DNA of 64,000 nucleotides from Owenia fusiformis (GCA_903813345.2 CAIIXF020000011.1:17465754-17529753), one strand, 5' to 3'; positions 23,301-37,100 are shown, numbered from the stretch's first letter. Notes: generated from the sequence alone by a model not told the origin. Made by a program: numbers and translations.

Positions 23301-24779
23301 TCTCAAGAATGAAAGTTTCCATAAAATCCACTTTTAAGGTGATTTGTCCCAGACCTCGCCAACTGATTTTACCAATTTATTATCATTTTTTGTAGAAAAA
23401 CTGATTTTTGACTTAAAAAGGGCTCTCTCTTCGAAAAAATTTCCATGTTTTTTCCTCTCAGATTGGCCAGTTTCCATGGTTTATGCCCTTAGCCAAAATT
23501 CCCTGTGCTGCATATATCTACCCAAATTATTTAGAGCGAACCCCCCCGGATTATTTCCTAAAACTTGAATCTCCAAACACTTGACTTGTTATATCAAAGG
23601 AGTGTTACACCTCAATATGAATCATTGTAAAAAATGCTTTTTAGCAGAATGAGAAACTGAAACCTCAAAAATAAAGACATATTTTGAGCATTTACAGCTG
23701 TCATTGCATTGAAATGTGAATTTTAACATCGCGAATTGAAGCACTTTGAAAATAAAAAATAACAAACACTGGAAAATGTCTCATTTTTATACATTTCTTT
23801 AAGATGGAATTGCTAAAAAAGGTAAAATTGCTCTGTTAACTTATGAAGTCTGATATTTAGATTACTTTTTACTCGTAAAGTCTAAAGGATATAGAAATAT
23901 GATATCATGAATTTGTGATATATGTATCTGTTTTATAATTGTAGATGTCATAAAGGAGGTAAAAGAAAAGGGTTGCTTTATACGAGACAAATCAAAATAT
24001 GAGGCAATACTGAAACAACCTCTCAGGTTAGGTTTTAATGAACAGTTTCTTCAAGTTTTTTCTTTTTTCAATTAAATTTACAAACCACATTCTAAACCTA
24101 GGATTCACTTTTAGATACATTTATATTCCAGTAGGATTCACTTTTAGATACATTTATATTCCAGTAGGATTCACTTTTAGATACATTTATATTCCAGTAG
24201 GATTCACTTTTAGATACATTTATATTCCAGTAGGATTCACTTTTAGATACTTTGACATTCTAGTAGGACTCGTTTTTGATATACTCATCTGACATTCCAG
24301 TAAATGTAGGACTCCCTTGAAGACACATTGACATCTTAGTTGAACTCACTACATTGACATTCCAGTAGGACTCACTTTTAGATACATTGACATTCTGGTG
24401 GAATCAGGACTCACTTATAGATACGCTGACATTCGATCCAGGAAATTTAGGACTCAATTTTAAGATACATTGACATTCCAGTATGATTCGCTTTCAGATA
24501 CATTGGCATTTAAGTAACTTTAGGACTCACTTTTAGATACTTTGACATTCCAGTAGGATTCATTTTATAGATGTTAAGGTTGCAGTAAATTTAGGACTGT
24601 CCCTATTAAGATATATTAACCATGAAGAAGCCTTTGTGTTTGGAATGAATAATTTCATAAAATATGAGACAGTTAAATGTATGGCTTTGACTTGCAGGTG
24701 CCATGTGTGTGAACAAATATTCCCAACAATACCAGCCTTGAAGACACATATACTCAAACACAGTTACAAAAAAACTTGA
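20229..24779 (+). CDS. APTX: Aprataxin (HIT-domain DNA-adenylate hydrolase)
   Basis: Six exons, 20229-20387, 21452-21570, 22090-22143, 22814-22917, 23945-24026 and 24698-24779, join in frame to 199 codons plus TGA; all introns are GT-AG. Aprataxin removes 5'-AMP left on DNA ends by abortive ligation and acts in single-strand-break repair in the nucleus. The HIT motif HIHLHV (residues 112-117) carries the catalytic histidine. A C-terminal C2H2 finger uses C174, C177, H190 and H194. Family landmarks include [36 protein letters not shown] and [16 protein letters not shown]. The start is the ATG at 20229, chosen because an in-frame TGA lies at 20142. The FHA domain of vertebrate aprataxin (~110 aa) was not found upstream, as in short invertebrate forms, but an undetected 5' exon is possible. 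Confidence 0.94.
20728..20861. mobile_element. ~130-bp MITE in APTX intron 1
   Basis: Termini CAAGGAGGATTGACTCCCAG plus AATGCAAC and their inverted counterpart GTTGCATTCTGGGAGTAAAT plus CCTCCTTG form ~28-bp TIRs around a 75-bp centre. A larger relative with the same CAAGGAGGATTGG / AATCCTCCTT ends lies at 61102-61314. Confidence 0.85.
21452..21570 (+). CDS. APTX: APTX exon 2
   Basis: [20 protein letters not shown] ... EGEQLAF plus two bases. Acceptor TGTTTCAG, donor GTATAG. It continues KDKYPK as in human ...KARYHWLVLP. Confidence 0.93.
21582..21745 (+). mobile_element. GGCCCGTAGCCAGG-family repeat in APTX intron 2
   Basis: Begins GGCCTGTATCCAGGGGGG 12 bp after the donor of exon 2. It includes GCAGTTTTTCACCATTCTGG and AAGTGATTTTGGGCCAA shared with the copy at 56089, plus a C-rich tract (21702-21727). 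Confidence 0.7.
22090..22143 (+). CDS. APTX: APTX exon 3
   Basis: 54 bp, [17 protein letters not shown]; acceptor TTCTTTCAG, donor GTACAC. Matches the LRFRLGYHAIPSMSH strand before the HIT triad. Confidence 0.93.
22439..22743. mobile_element. MITE, TATTCTCTxTAATGAGCGC family, in APTX intron 3
   Basis: Left TATACTGTATTCTCTCTAAT plus GAGCGC and right ATTCATTACAGAGAATATGG plus TATA are inverted repeats. A larger relative is at 41114-41872. No coding capacity. Confidence 0.75.
22814..22917 (+). CDS. APTX: APTX exon 4 (HIT motif)
   Basis: [20 protein letters not shown] then [14 protein letters not shown]. Contains the His-x-His-x-His-x active-site motif. Acceptor ATTTCAG, donor GTAACA. Confidence 0.95.
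22934..23128 (+). mobile_element. GTCACCACC-family element in APTX intron 4
   Basis: Runs from AGTGGTGACATG to GGTGGTGAC with the TTTGACCTTGAATGACCTTC and CTCATAATATTGTGAGCA blocks of the 14283-14985 copy. It begins 17 bp after the donor of exon 4. Confidence 0.7.
23945..24026 (+). CDS. APTX: APTX exon 5
   Basis: [20 protein letters not shown] then ILKQPL. Acceptor ATTGTAG, donor GTTAGG. Corresponds to the ELLKLPLRCHEC approach to the zinc finger in human. Confidence 0.9.
24101..24570. repeat. 33-bp minisatellite in APTX intron 5
   Basis: Four perfect copies (24101-24232) of GGATTCACTTTTAGATACAT plus TTATATTCCAGTA, a diverged fifth, then decayed copies with TTGACATTCCAGTAGGACTC to about 24570. 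The unit is a multiple of three, so an open frame with an 11-aa repeat exists, but it lies inside the intron and includes no splice sites. Confidence 0.92.
24698..24779 (+). CDS. APTX: APTX exon 6 (zinc finger, stop)
   Basis: [20 protein letters not shown] then HSYKKT-stop: a C-x2-C-x12-H-x3-H finger. Acceptor ACTTGCAG. An AATAAA at 25487-25492 could be the poly(A) signal but is 0.7 kb away. Confidence 0.93.
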
Positions 24780-27700
24780 ATCAACTATAGAAGTTCTCAA
24801 AGTTGACAAAAGAAGGGTTGGTTGTCCAGAACTGCATCAATTCACGGAGATTTGAATAGGGATTGAGCCTCATTTATTTGTTTATTGAGCATTAAAGGTT
24901 ATTTCAGATCTTATGTTCAGAGTTACGTAACAAGACCAGGTGTCATATTTTCTGAAAACGCTCAAATCATCTGCTTGTTTATAGTGAAATCCATTGGATT
25001 TTGTGGACCTAATAGGACTGCTCATGCCAAAATCTTGACTGAGAGACACTAGAAGAAAAGAATTTGAAGGTTTATTAATGGGAAAAGTTCCAATATCTTA
25101 ATAGGACAGGGTCGTAGCCAGCAATGTCAAGGGGGTGCAATATTTTGGATCAATGCAAGTGAAGCGAGCCTTAAAAAGGGGGATACAGGGGTTCCTGTAT
25201 ATTAAAATTTACATTGTACATCATGCATTCTAACTATAATATGTCAATGTTTTTTCAACAATTTTACAAAATTGCTTTTTTCAGCAACACCCCCTCTGGC
25301 TACCACCATATAGGATAACATGACTCATAGATCAAATGTCATTCATCCTCAATATTGATAAAGGACTCTTACTACTATCATATTACAGGATTATGTAAAG
25401 ATTTTGAATATGACCAGGGCCTGGTATTAGTATGTGTACAAATAGGCCACTTAATAATAGAGGATGCCATATTTTTCCCATCCCCAAATAAATTACATAT
25501 GTATGAAGTACGTATAGTGGCTTGTGTAGTTAGATGTGTTTAACAATCTTCAGATCAAATAAACTGGTCTCAGTACACTCATATAGCAGAATAATTGTCA
25601 TCATCGAGTAGGCCTATTTGTGGTTGCTTAGTGAGATCTACAAACAACCATTAATTATCCGAGAAGTGTGAAGTGAGAACTGCAGATACAGATACCCATT
25701 GATTATTCGAGGAACTTTCAGTTCCGAGAAGTGCTATCAATTTTTCCGGTTCCTTTCTACTGTAAGGCGCCTAACCATCGTCAACATATGCGTCAAAAAA
25801 TATTATCGTACCATTTCTCTACATACATTGACGTTTCCTGCCATTGTGGATTGCCATTTTTTATACTGAGGAACAAGGTGAGAAATATTGTTGATTTTAT
25901 CAATACTGAGTCAGTTCACCATCAAGTACTAGCTGCATTCATTCCGTTATTAGTGACTTCCGTTGAATATCGCTTGTTATTTTTTAGTCACGTGTAGGAC
26001 ATGGACCGATCAGAGAGTGAGGAATATGACAGTGCCTGAACACATGCGCAATTTATACCTTAGCGCACAATTTTAACACACATGACACATGGGGAGTGGA
26101 ATGGGAAAAAAGTTTGTTATGCAAATGATGTATTTAAAAACTCCTTTAAAAGTCAACAAGGTAGAGTTCATGTGTCCCCTTTAGTACAAAATCGTATCTG
26201 CATGGTTAGGAAAATATTAAATAACACATATGATACGAAAATACACCAATAATTAGTTATACCACATTTTTATTCTATTTTAGTATCTACATATAATTTA
26301 TTTAATATGTTGTATTATATACAAGTATATACAATTGCATCAATTAACACAAGTAAAACATATTTTAGTTTCTAACCAACAAACATATGTACCGTTTACT
26401 GCTCCATATAAAGCAAGAACATGTAATTTATAGGGGTGTACTTAAGGGGTCTATTTTCTGAACCTGATATACTTTTACATTTAAATCGTATACTTGGATG
26501 TACTGTGACACAATCAAATTATTTTATCATAAAAACTTGTCATTCTTGAGAAACAATTACTCAGATGTGAGTAGGTAGTTACCAGTTTCGCCACCAGGTG
26601 GCTGATTCGGGGGTTATAACATGGCAGGGTATTACAAAATTCCCTTTAAACTTGAATATGCATCAGTTTTAGTGGTTCACTTTTCAAATTACCCTTATTT
26701 ATGTGTTAGTTATACAAATTAATAAGTTCAGTAAAAGAAAATATTATCTGCCCAACACAAGAAAAGATATTTCACTTTTTGTAGTTTTACAACATGGGAT
26801 CTATGGGGAATCTCCCCGACCTAGGAGTCACATTTTCAAAGAAAATTACATTTTCAAAGTTGATAAACTCTTTTCAAAACCACATGTTTAGACTGATGTA
26901 ATTTTATATGTAGATTCCAAATATGACACCAGTTTGACTGAATTGTGAATTTCTAATGACGTAAATCAAGATTATTTCTACTCACATCTAGGATATTGCA
27001 TGTGTGTAATGAACAATTGCATGTGTGTAATAAACAATTACATGTGTGTAATGAACAATTGCATGTGTGTAATATCTAATGAATAAATGTGTGAGTGGGT
27101 AAATAGTGTATTTAACGCTAAACGATTAGATCTCCCCCCAAGGAATTTTTTTTTGTTGTTTGTCTTTTGATCTGAAACTTTCTGGCCTTTGTTAAAATTG
27201 AATTAAGCATGTTTTTGCAAAAAATTGTGACTCTAACCCCCTAGGGAGAAAGTTGGAGCTGGTCAAAGTTGCCGAAATACCTAAATTTTCACTAGTTTTG
27301 ACTTGAAACTATAAACCCCTATATTCTTAGAAAATGAATTTCTTCATCAATAATTGCTCAATATACAAGAAGTTAAAAGTAAGCTCAAAATACTGGGAAT
27401 TGAATAACCTTTCCAATGATACCTAGCACAATCTCCTATGATTGTCCGTTTCCGAGATCATGGGGGGGGGGGGGGCAGATCATAGTACAGCTTTGGAGCA
27501 ATAGGGTAGTGCATATTGTTGAAAATCTGCAAACTAATATAAAATCCTACATTTTTGGAAATCTTAGTAGGCCTAGTGATATGCCACCCTGTAGTATATT
27601 TGTTTGAACCTGTCATGGTCAAATATTGAGGTACTGTATTTACTATTTTGTCCAAAACAGGCAAAATTAGGATGAGGCACCCTATTGAGTTAAATGTCCT

Positions 27701-27988
27701 GGGGAGATCACTGTTGTCGACATGTGAACAACTTTTCACTGTGTATTAAAACCGAATCTGGTCTATATCCTCTCACTTAAACTCTCTATGTTCCTATCAT
27801 TGAAGGGAAGGTTGTGATTCTGATAATCCACTGTGTTTGATTGATTAATGTTTTGTCATCTTGAATGTTACATCTCATCAGAAATGCGATTAAATCCATC
27901 TAAAATTCATACACAATGAGTACTTGCCTTTTTAGCTAAAGATATTGAATTAAAATACAGTTTTCAGAAAAACAGTTTTGGTTCAGTA
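24780..27988. other. Intergenic stretch between APTX and CIP2A (convergent 3' ends)
   Basis: APTX (+) and CIP2A (-) converge here, so this holds both 3'UTRs. Contents: a GGGTCGTAGCCAG-type repeat near 25110-25215, a four-copy AACAATTGCATGTGTGTAAT repeat (about 26990-27075), and a run of 14 G (27462-27475). I recognise no exon; open frames at 25731-25997 and 26703-26891 have no exon borders or known domains. Confidence 0.55.
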
Positions 27989-28147
27989 TTACTTATTCAA
28001 GTTTTCTGCTTTCCCACTACTTAATTGATTAATAAGCTGTGCTATCTGGTTATGCTTTTCTATCTCAGTTTTTTGGTTTTGTATTAAAGTGTCTTTCTCC
28101 CGGATTGCAGTTTCGTGGTTCCGTAACACAAGCTCTAGGGAGGAGAC
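27989..28147 (-). CDS. CIP2A: CIP2A last coding exon
   Basis: 52 codons plus TAA: VSSLELVLRNHETAIREKDT ... HNQIAQLINQLSSGKAENLNK, matching human [20 protein letters not shown] ... HSHMIAMIHSLSGGK. Acceptor TTTTTCAG. Confidence 0.93.
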   Translation of the reverse strand, partial: VSSLELVLRNHETAIREKDTLIQNQKTEIEKHNQIAQLINQLSSGKAENLNK

Positions 28148-31100
28148 CTGAAAAACAGTGGAGTAAGATTTATATACAATGAGAACAATGTTTATCTAAT
28201 CGTATGATCTGTAAAATGAAGGTCTCTGATTGGCCAGTTATTTTGCTGTACCAATCTGTTTTGCTATTGAGATTGTCCACATTGATCATCTCCCTTGCAA
28301 CACAGAAAATATTAGTACGGAGGGGATCTCAGTTAGTGAGATCAATAGTGCAAAAATAGTTCATACATGGAACGAAGCGTGAAACTTTCCACATATCATC
28401 AGAATACCATTCCCTTTGATTTAAGAGCCAGAGCCATTTTTGTAGTTCATTAGAATGACCGAAAAATTGCAAATACCCCCTCCCATCAAATCCTGGGGGG
28501 AGGGAGGGAAGAATTATTTTTTTGTTGATTTTTTTTTTGAATATGATCTATATTCATTTTTAGTATGTTATTTTCAGTGTTAAAAAACAATTTTCAAGAT
28601 TGCATCAGTATTTCTCATTGATATTCATTGTTAAAGCCTGACCAAGGGCGACGCCCACTTTATCAACATGTTTAATATACAAGTTAATGAGTCTTCTATT
28701 ATGGATAGGAAAATTACCTAATATGGCAGAATAAAACTGACAAGATTACTTATGTTAAGATAATAGATGCTGTAAGTAAGTCAATTTCACTGTTAAAGGC
28801 TTGTGAAAGGCCACACCCCTTTTAGATATAAAGATATTATAATATATAATTCACAATTAATGATACATAATTTTTAATGAGAGCACTTTGACTAATTGAT
28901 ACAAGTTACCTCATTAAGTATCTTAACTGCAGTTCAAATATCCTATTTTGTGCATTTAAGCACTTCAACACTCTATTATCATTATCACTCACTTAGGTGC
29001 CATGTCCATTACAATCCCTGTCACACAAATACAGGGCAATACATGCATAATATTGGCTTTAAAGCACTTGCATCTTTTTGTTGAGCACTATTGTTTGCAG
29101 CTACATTTTACTAGGATTTGGCATGCATCTGAAGCTTGGGGCAATGTTTTCCATACTGGCACATAAATCATTTTTCCAGCCTTTGGGGTAATGGATTCCC
29201 AACTCAATTTTGAGAGTGAAGCGAGGACTGACATAGGTATAATTGTCTGGACCGAACTTATGCAACTTATGGTGGGATGTTCTCAATTTGAGCTGTTTTC
29301 TTTGTGAACATTTCTTGTCTTGCAGCATTTACAGTTGTTTCATTGTTGTCTCTGTTGTATAAAATCACAACAAAACGTTCAGTGATTGGCATAACTTTGG
29401 CTTACTTATTGGGATCTTCAGCCAAAGTTTTAAGTGCATTTGTCAACTCGGATAAGTAATCCAATGTTTCTACGCTGTTGTTTTTAATTTACCATGGAAT
29501 CCGGATATAGTGTCTGAACCTGTGGGGGCATGAAATAAGGGAGACACATAGTCCTACCATGTCAAAGTGCAGCTGCCATTTCATGTGAGATATCTCTAAT
29601 TTTTTACTTTTCCCAAAGCTATCCATTTTTAAACTTTGAGTTCTGATGATATACTGACTGTGAGACAGACAATATCAGTCTACTGTTCTAATCATCAATG
29701 TGTTCTACCCAGACTTTACTGCATGGTGGATGTGCTTATTCATGTGTTGATGGGGAAATGTCTTGAATGGGCATCAGGGGATATGATAATACATCTTACA
29801 ATACATTGTTTACATCATCTCTAATAAATTCCAATTTGATGGTAACATTTCATCTACCTTTCGGCACTTAATTAGTTGTTTTAATTGTTCCATTTTGAGA
29901 TAAAGAGGGTGGGAAGGATTGGTTTTCACATTTGAAGAACTCCTCAAGATGACTGTCTCTATTCTGACATGCAATGAACAGTCTTGAAAAGAGAGCACAA
30001 TCATTTTTTCAATTCTGTTTCCTTGGTAATATTCACTTTTGTTTTCTGTTCCTTAAATATTAGAAAATTGTTTCTTTTTATATAGATAGTGTCTGTTATT
30101 TGTTTAGATTTGTCCTCCAGTTTTTCTTTAGTGTACAATTTGTACTGATCCTGGCCACTTTGCTCCATTTCCCAAAGATGACCCAGGTTCACAAGCAGAA
30201 TGTTGATTTATGATTATTCTCTACAAGTTTGGATCGATTAACTTAAATAGTGTTACCTTCATTTAGAAATGATGATGTTGACCTGATGTTAAACTGAAAT
30301 AAACACCATCTCCACAATTTCACATTTTACTTTGCGCATGTGCTGCCCTGAGAGACCTCATGCTCATGATTGTGCACGTAATCATGTCCTGCAATTTGAT
30401 TTTACATTGTATACTGATGGGCGTGATTTAAATAAATTATGTTCATGAGTACGAAAGAATATGATAGTATTATGAGAACTACTCACTTCTTCTGGACTGA
30501 CATTGAGGATACAATATCTTTGTTGTCTAATGAGTACAAGTCATTTGAAGTCTCCAGAAAGGATTTCCCATCTATTCTATGGTTTCTGATAATAGTTTCA
30601 CATTATCTTTGAATCTTTGTTGTATGCTTATACTTTGTTCATGATTAGATAGGTCTTCATCTTGATCATTATTTATATTGTTCTCAAATTCATGATCAGT
30701 CTGACAAATTCAGGGCCCCCAACCATCCAATAGAGTTGTCTGGTTGTCAAAGAGCCACACTGCTCCACCGTTTGATTTATCTAGACTGTTATTCTGCTTG
30801 TGAACCTGGTCAGTAGCACTAGCAATGGCTGAAAAGCTCCATCTTGGTAACAGTGAAGTGGCCTTTTGTGAAGGCTTCGTAGACTTCTGGATGTATTTGT
30901 TATAGTTGTAGCATATTCCTAATGTGAACTGGTACTCATCAAGCATATTGACAAGGTCAAAAAACGAAAAACCAGGTGATACGCTTGCTAATTGACTAGA
31001 GATAAAGAGGGAAATTGCCCTCTCTGATAGCACACACTTAGTTAAGGCACAGTATTTCGATTCAAATAATCGGAAACCAAAACTTAAAGACTGGTACATT

Positions 31101-34100
31101 CTGTTGGTCAGCACACCATTCATCAAACTCTTTATCACTTCATCATCTAGATTCTAGACAGCTGTATATGTAGTATAAGCTCTCTTGAGAATTTAGAGAC
31201 TGCAGGCTGTGACTGTGTGGCGGCCCTTCTGGTTCTGGTTCAAACCCATAAAAGAGGTTTAATAGCCTAAATGTTCAGCATATGAAAAGTGGGTGTCGCC
31301 CATGACTAGTCTTTAACAACTATGAAAATCAAAGAGAAACCATCTGGAAATAAAGAGGAAAATTCTCCTCCTGTCCTATAGCCCTCACATAGTCTAGGCA
31401 CAGTATTTCAATTTAAATAATCAGAAACCAAAGCCTGAAGACTGGTACATTCTGTTGGTCAGCACACCATTCATAAAACTGTTTAGGCACTTGGTCAGCA
31501 CACCATTCATCAAACTGTTTAAGCACGTCATCATCTAGATTCTGGACAGTTGTATCTGTAGCATAGGTTTTCTTCAGGAGAATATAGAGACTCGACATAC
31601 ATGTACATAGAATAGTGGATACATGTTGTAGATCTGGGACATTTGTTGCTCGCTTTCTTCTTTCTTCTAAACAGGGGTGTGATATGTTATGAGCCTTTAA
31701 GAAGTCAAATTCTAAGATTAATTATAGCACCTAACATCAAAAGAGTATCTGGTCTTATCCAGAGAGCTGAATTACATTCATTTATTCAACCCATGATAGA
31801 GATTTAATAACCTAAATGTTCAAGATATGAAAAGTGGGCGTCGCCCATGATTAGTCTTTAACAATGATGAAAATTGATGATAAATCATCTTGTTATGTTT
31901 GCAAAATTTCTTTACCATGAAAATAGCACACTAAAACTGTGGTATGACCATATTCAAAGAAATATTTTTATGAAAAAAATATTCCTATAGCTCCCCACCC
32001 CCACGGGATTTGGTGGGAGGGGGTACTTATTATTTTTTGATCATTCTAGTGGACCACAAAAATGGCTCTGGCTCTTAAATCAAAGGGAAAGGTATTCTGA
32101 TGATATGTGGAAAGTTTCATGCTTCGTTCCATGAACGAACTATTTGCCTGTTTTCTTGCACTATTGATCTCGCTAAGTAGCAATACAGAGAATATAGAAT
32201 ATTTCCGATGGATTATCTCCTAAGTAAAATGTGTTGGCTTAAGATCACACGATAAAAACGTTATAGAATGATTTGAAGTTCGTCTCGTTCCAATACAGAA
32301 TTTCTCGAGCAGAATTTATCCTGTATTGCACTTCAAATCATTCAATAACTTATATTATCGTATGATCTGTAAAATGAAGCCCTCTGATTGGTCAGTTCTT
32401 GTGCTGTACCAATCTGTATTGCTACTGAGATTGTCCGCGTTGATCATCTCTGTCGCAATACAGAAAATATTGGTACGGAGGAGACAATCTCAGTAGCAAT
32501 ACAGAGGATAACACGATAAAAACGTTATTGAATGATTTGAAGTGCAATACAGGATATATTCTGTCTCGATATTCTGTATTGGCACTCGACTTCGTCTCGT
32601 TCCAATACGGAATTTCTCGAACAGAATATATCCTGTATTGCACTTCAAATCATTCAATAACTTATAGTATCATGCATTGTTTCATCCTATAAAGGCAGTT
32701 GTAAACTTACATTTGATGTATGGAAAAATGTATTCCCTCAATTCTACCCCCACCCATGTACACATCTACCACTTGACTAAATCTCCAATGTGGAGGTTTA
32801 ATTCAAAATGTCCCTACTTATTCGATAGGAAAACAGATATAAATTAATCATGGTTTAATCAGAATGCAATAACCTGGGGAGATTATACAGAGTACAGACT
32901 TAGCTAAGCCATCATTTAAGACATTTTGTTTTCCTAAACATGATGAAGTATATAAACAGCTAGTTGGTAGAAAAATTCAAAGGATATTTTTCAAAAGAGT
33001 ATTTTAATTTGTAGCACCCCAACAATACATTATGCTATATACATGTAATTACTTGTGATCTTTGTATTTAGTGGTTGAACAATAAATGATAAAATGACCA
33101 GTTATACTTATATACTTCTTAAACATGTTCCTCAGGTTGGATTATCAAATCACAAAAATATTTTTTCTTCTTTTCACAATATTGTTTTTATTTAATTGTT
33201 TTGTAGCGCTTCAGTTCAGTTTTTATACAGTTGAAAAAGGATCCAGACAGGATCCGAAACGTTCTGTTTAGTAAAATAAAGGTTGTAAAAAGAAGAAAAA
33301 ATATTTTTGTGTTTTGTTATACTTATATAATTCACAATTAGTACTTTATGTGAGAAAATACACACCTGACGCTGTAGGTCCTTTTTAGTTTTTTCATTTT
33401 TCTCTAGATTTTCTCTACATATATCAATAGATTCCTCTAGCTCATCACGCTCTTTGGCAGTCTTAGAATAAGTCTGTTCCAATTTCTGATGGGATTTGGT
33501 TAAATCTGAAATCAAAGAAGAAATCATATCAGAAAATATCCTCATTTGAAATTTGACAATTTAACAAATATATTGTATTTCATATTAGATTAATGTAAAA
33601 CTATATTGCCATGCAGAACTCGATCTGGTTGCATATGTGACAACCTACCCTGTAGTTTTGAGTCCGATTCTTTCAGATTTCTTGAGAGAGATTTCCTTTC
33701 ATCTTCTAACTCTGATAATTGCTGGCAAGCCCTGGAAACATATAAACCAATGTTCAAGGTAATATATAGCAACAATAGTAATGAATTTTATAACATACCC
33801 AATATGTAACACTAATCCTGCTTGACCAGTGCAAATTATTATTTCCGTTTGTAAGTGAAAAACCGGATGTCAATTTTAACTATTGGCCCCTGACGTCAAA
33901 ATTGCAGTTTCTACTACCCTGAGCATTGTCACTGTGCAGTCACAAGTACAAATCAACTCAGACTTGAGTATGTGAAATGGTTTTAACTTGGCATATTTTC
34001 CATTTTTAGAACATCAGTGCATTTGGTATTTTCTGAACATTTGGAAAATACCACAGTTTAACAAGTTGTACTGTTAACTGATATAAGTTTCTTTTTTACT

Positions 34101-37100
34101 GTCATCAAGTCATTCACAGTTTGCATAGACTTTAAATGCAAGCCATGAAAATACTGAACATATGCAGTTTCTCAAAAAGAGAACTTCTCGATATTAATGG
34201 GACGGTGGCTAAATCAAAATCTCACGACTTCTTGGTTGTGGGATAACATTGAACAGGTTCACAGTCGTGTTTTTGGGTCACATATTGAATATATGAACGT
34301 GTTTTCCCCTTCATACGCATCCAATCACTTACACATCATGCTGTTGTTTCAGAGTCTCATTGTGACGTCTTAACATCTCATGCATCTCTGACATAGTCGT
34401 ATGCTCCTGTTTCAGTGCTGCTAAGGCCTTCTGGGTAGTTTCTAATCTCTGGGACTGTTCGTTGTAGACCTGCGTCAAATCTTTGTGTTCATCAGCAATG
34501 GCATCCAATCTAGAATAAAGTTATCATTAAGAGACAACAAAAAATCAAGGTTGAGTGACAAAATATCTAAATGACATATCTAAATACTTCCAATATTTTA
34601 TTTATTTTCTGTTTCTGATATTTATACTGTTTTCAACAAGACAAATAAAATCATTAATTAAAAAATCTCAATGACAATTTACAGTGTATATATTAAACAA
34701 TATGGCTTCCTTATTCATTTTCCAAATTATCTGGAAAGAGTTAATCTAAAGGTGACATTTTTATACATCAAAATAGAGAAAACAAATACAGAGGATAGGA
34801 CTCTAGCATTATAAGCACAATCACAGAGATAATGTTAGCCATATAGATGCTTTCACATTTGGAGAGGATTTTATTTGGTTTGATCTGATTGCACTGACCT
34901 CTGGTTGTCTTGTATAAGTTGCTCCATCTCAATCTGTAGCTGCTCTCTGTCCAGTCTCATTTCATTCACCTGATCTCTCAGCTCCTCACATGACTTCTCT
35001 GACTCTAGGAGGAGTGAATGTAACTTGTGGAGCTAGAATGATATAATAAATAGAGTAACTAAGTCGTAATGTAAATATACTTAGCAAGTATGTCCCTATC
35101 ATTGAATATATGCCTCTGTGTGCAAGTGAAATTTGGAAGAAATGAAACATGACGTCATAAGAATGTAATACCTATCTAATATGTGCTTACTATTATTATG
35201 ATGGAGCATTTATAATTACCCCCCAAGAGGAAAAGTGGAAAAGAAAGCAAGAAAATTAGTAGTTGGTAGATTTTTTTATATTATTTCATATTACTTATCC
35301 GAAAGGCATTTTTAGTACAATAAAGCATTGAAATATATATATTCATGAATAATTTGTCTACAGGATAGGCCTATCCATAATTACTGCATGTTTCTTCTGA
35401 CCCGATCCGAAATAACCCGACCCGCACACTTTTTGTCTGGCCCGACCCGAAAGATATTCGAGCCGTGACACCCCTAATATTTACCTCTGCTTCTGTCTCA
35501 GCTTTCCGGCATCTAAACTGGGCTATCAGTCTGTCTGCTTGCTGTAAGGCCAGGGCTTTAGTGTCTAGTAGGTCTTGTAGATGGTTCTCTTTTGTCTAGA
35601 AACAGAAATATTACATTTACAATACAGTCTGCAAAAGTTAAGTTAAGACATTAGCAGTCTTTCTGATTTTTCAGAAAAACTATGTGGATTCTCTAATAAA
35701 GTTTTCTAGATCATTTGGCGCATAATCTAATTGTTTTATCAAAATTAAGATCTTTTGGATTAAAACATACCATAGAAACATACAATAATGAACAAACATA
35801 CAAACACCATAATGTACAAACATATTATAATGTACAAACATACAATAATGTACATTACATAAAATAAAAATAAATAATAATAAAAATATAAAAATGATAG
35901 CCCTGGGACCCATGTTTTCAGAGTCAATGAATAAGAAAATGTTAAAATATACAAGAATAACTTATCAGATAGTGCAAGTTTAGCATATCTATAGATATCA
36001 ATGTGTTGCATGATGAAAATAGATATATGTCATCACTGATAGTGACATATTTATTTTTCAATAAATTACTTGATTTATGTAGGTCTTTGATAGAAAAATA
36101 TTGTAACACCAAACAGATCCCTGAATCACACCATGATTAATAATGAAGGATGATTGAATGAGACACTATGTTGGTGTTCTGTCATATAACTTTTATACCA
36201 CGTTACCACTATTGCACAGTTAATTTCATAGTTTGAAAGTTTATCAAGCTTAAATAAGCTTACCTGTAAAGACTGCAACCTGTGCTCATATACAGATATA
36301 ATCTCAGAAGCTCTTGCATCCTTAATATCCTTAAATTAAATCAGCTTACCTGCAAAGATTGCAACCTGTGCTCATATACAGATATAATCTCAGAGGCTCT
36401 TGCATCCTTAATATCCTTAAATTGAATCAGCTTACCTGTAAAGACTGCAACCTGTGCTCATATACAGATATAATCTCAGAAGCTCTTGCATCCTTAATAT
36501 CCTTAAATTAAATCAGCTTACCTGTAAAGACTGTAGCCTGTGCTCATATACAGATATAATCTCAGAGGCTCTTGCATCCTTAATATCCTTAAATTGAATC
36601 AGCTTACCTGTAAAGACTGCAACCTGTGCTCATATACAGATATAATTTCAGAAGCTCTTGCATCCTTAATATCCTTAAATTAAACCAGCTTACCTGTAAA
36701 GACTGCAGCCTGTGCTCATATACAGATATAATCTCAGAGGCTCTTGCATCCTTAATATCCTTAAATTAAATCAGCTTACCTGTAAAGACTGCAACCTGTG
36801 CTCATATACAGATATAATCTCAGAAGCTCTTGCATCCTTAATATCCTTAAATTGAATCAGCTTACCTGTAAAGACTGCAACCTGTGCTCATATACAGATA
36901 TAATTTCAGAAGCTCTTGCATCCTTAATATCCTTAAATTAAACCAGCTTACCTGTAAAGACTGCAACCTGTGCTCATATACAGATATAATCTCAGAAGCT
37001 CTTGCATCCTTAATATCCTTAAATTAAATCAGCTTACCTGTAAAGACTGCAACCTGTGCTCATATACAGATATAATCTCAGAAGCTCTTGCATCCTTAAT

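Noticed and set aside
24038-24292. Open frame with a repeated 11-residue peptide
   Set aside because: The 33-bp minisatellite in APTX intron 5 creates it; no splice sites or conserved flanks.
25731-25997. 88-codon open frame as a gene
   Set aside because: No start context, exon borders or recognisable domain; chance frame.
27421-27600. Third mariner-type MITE
   Set aside because: CACCCTGTA at 27590 and CTTTCCAATGATAC at 27410 recall that family, but no left terminus was found.
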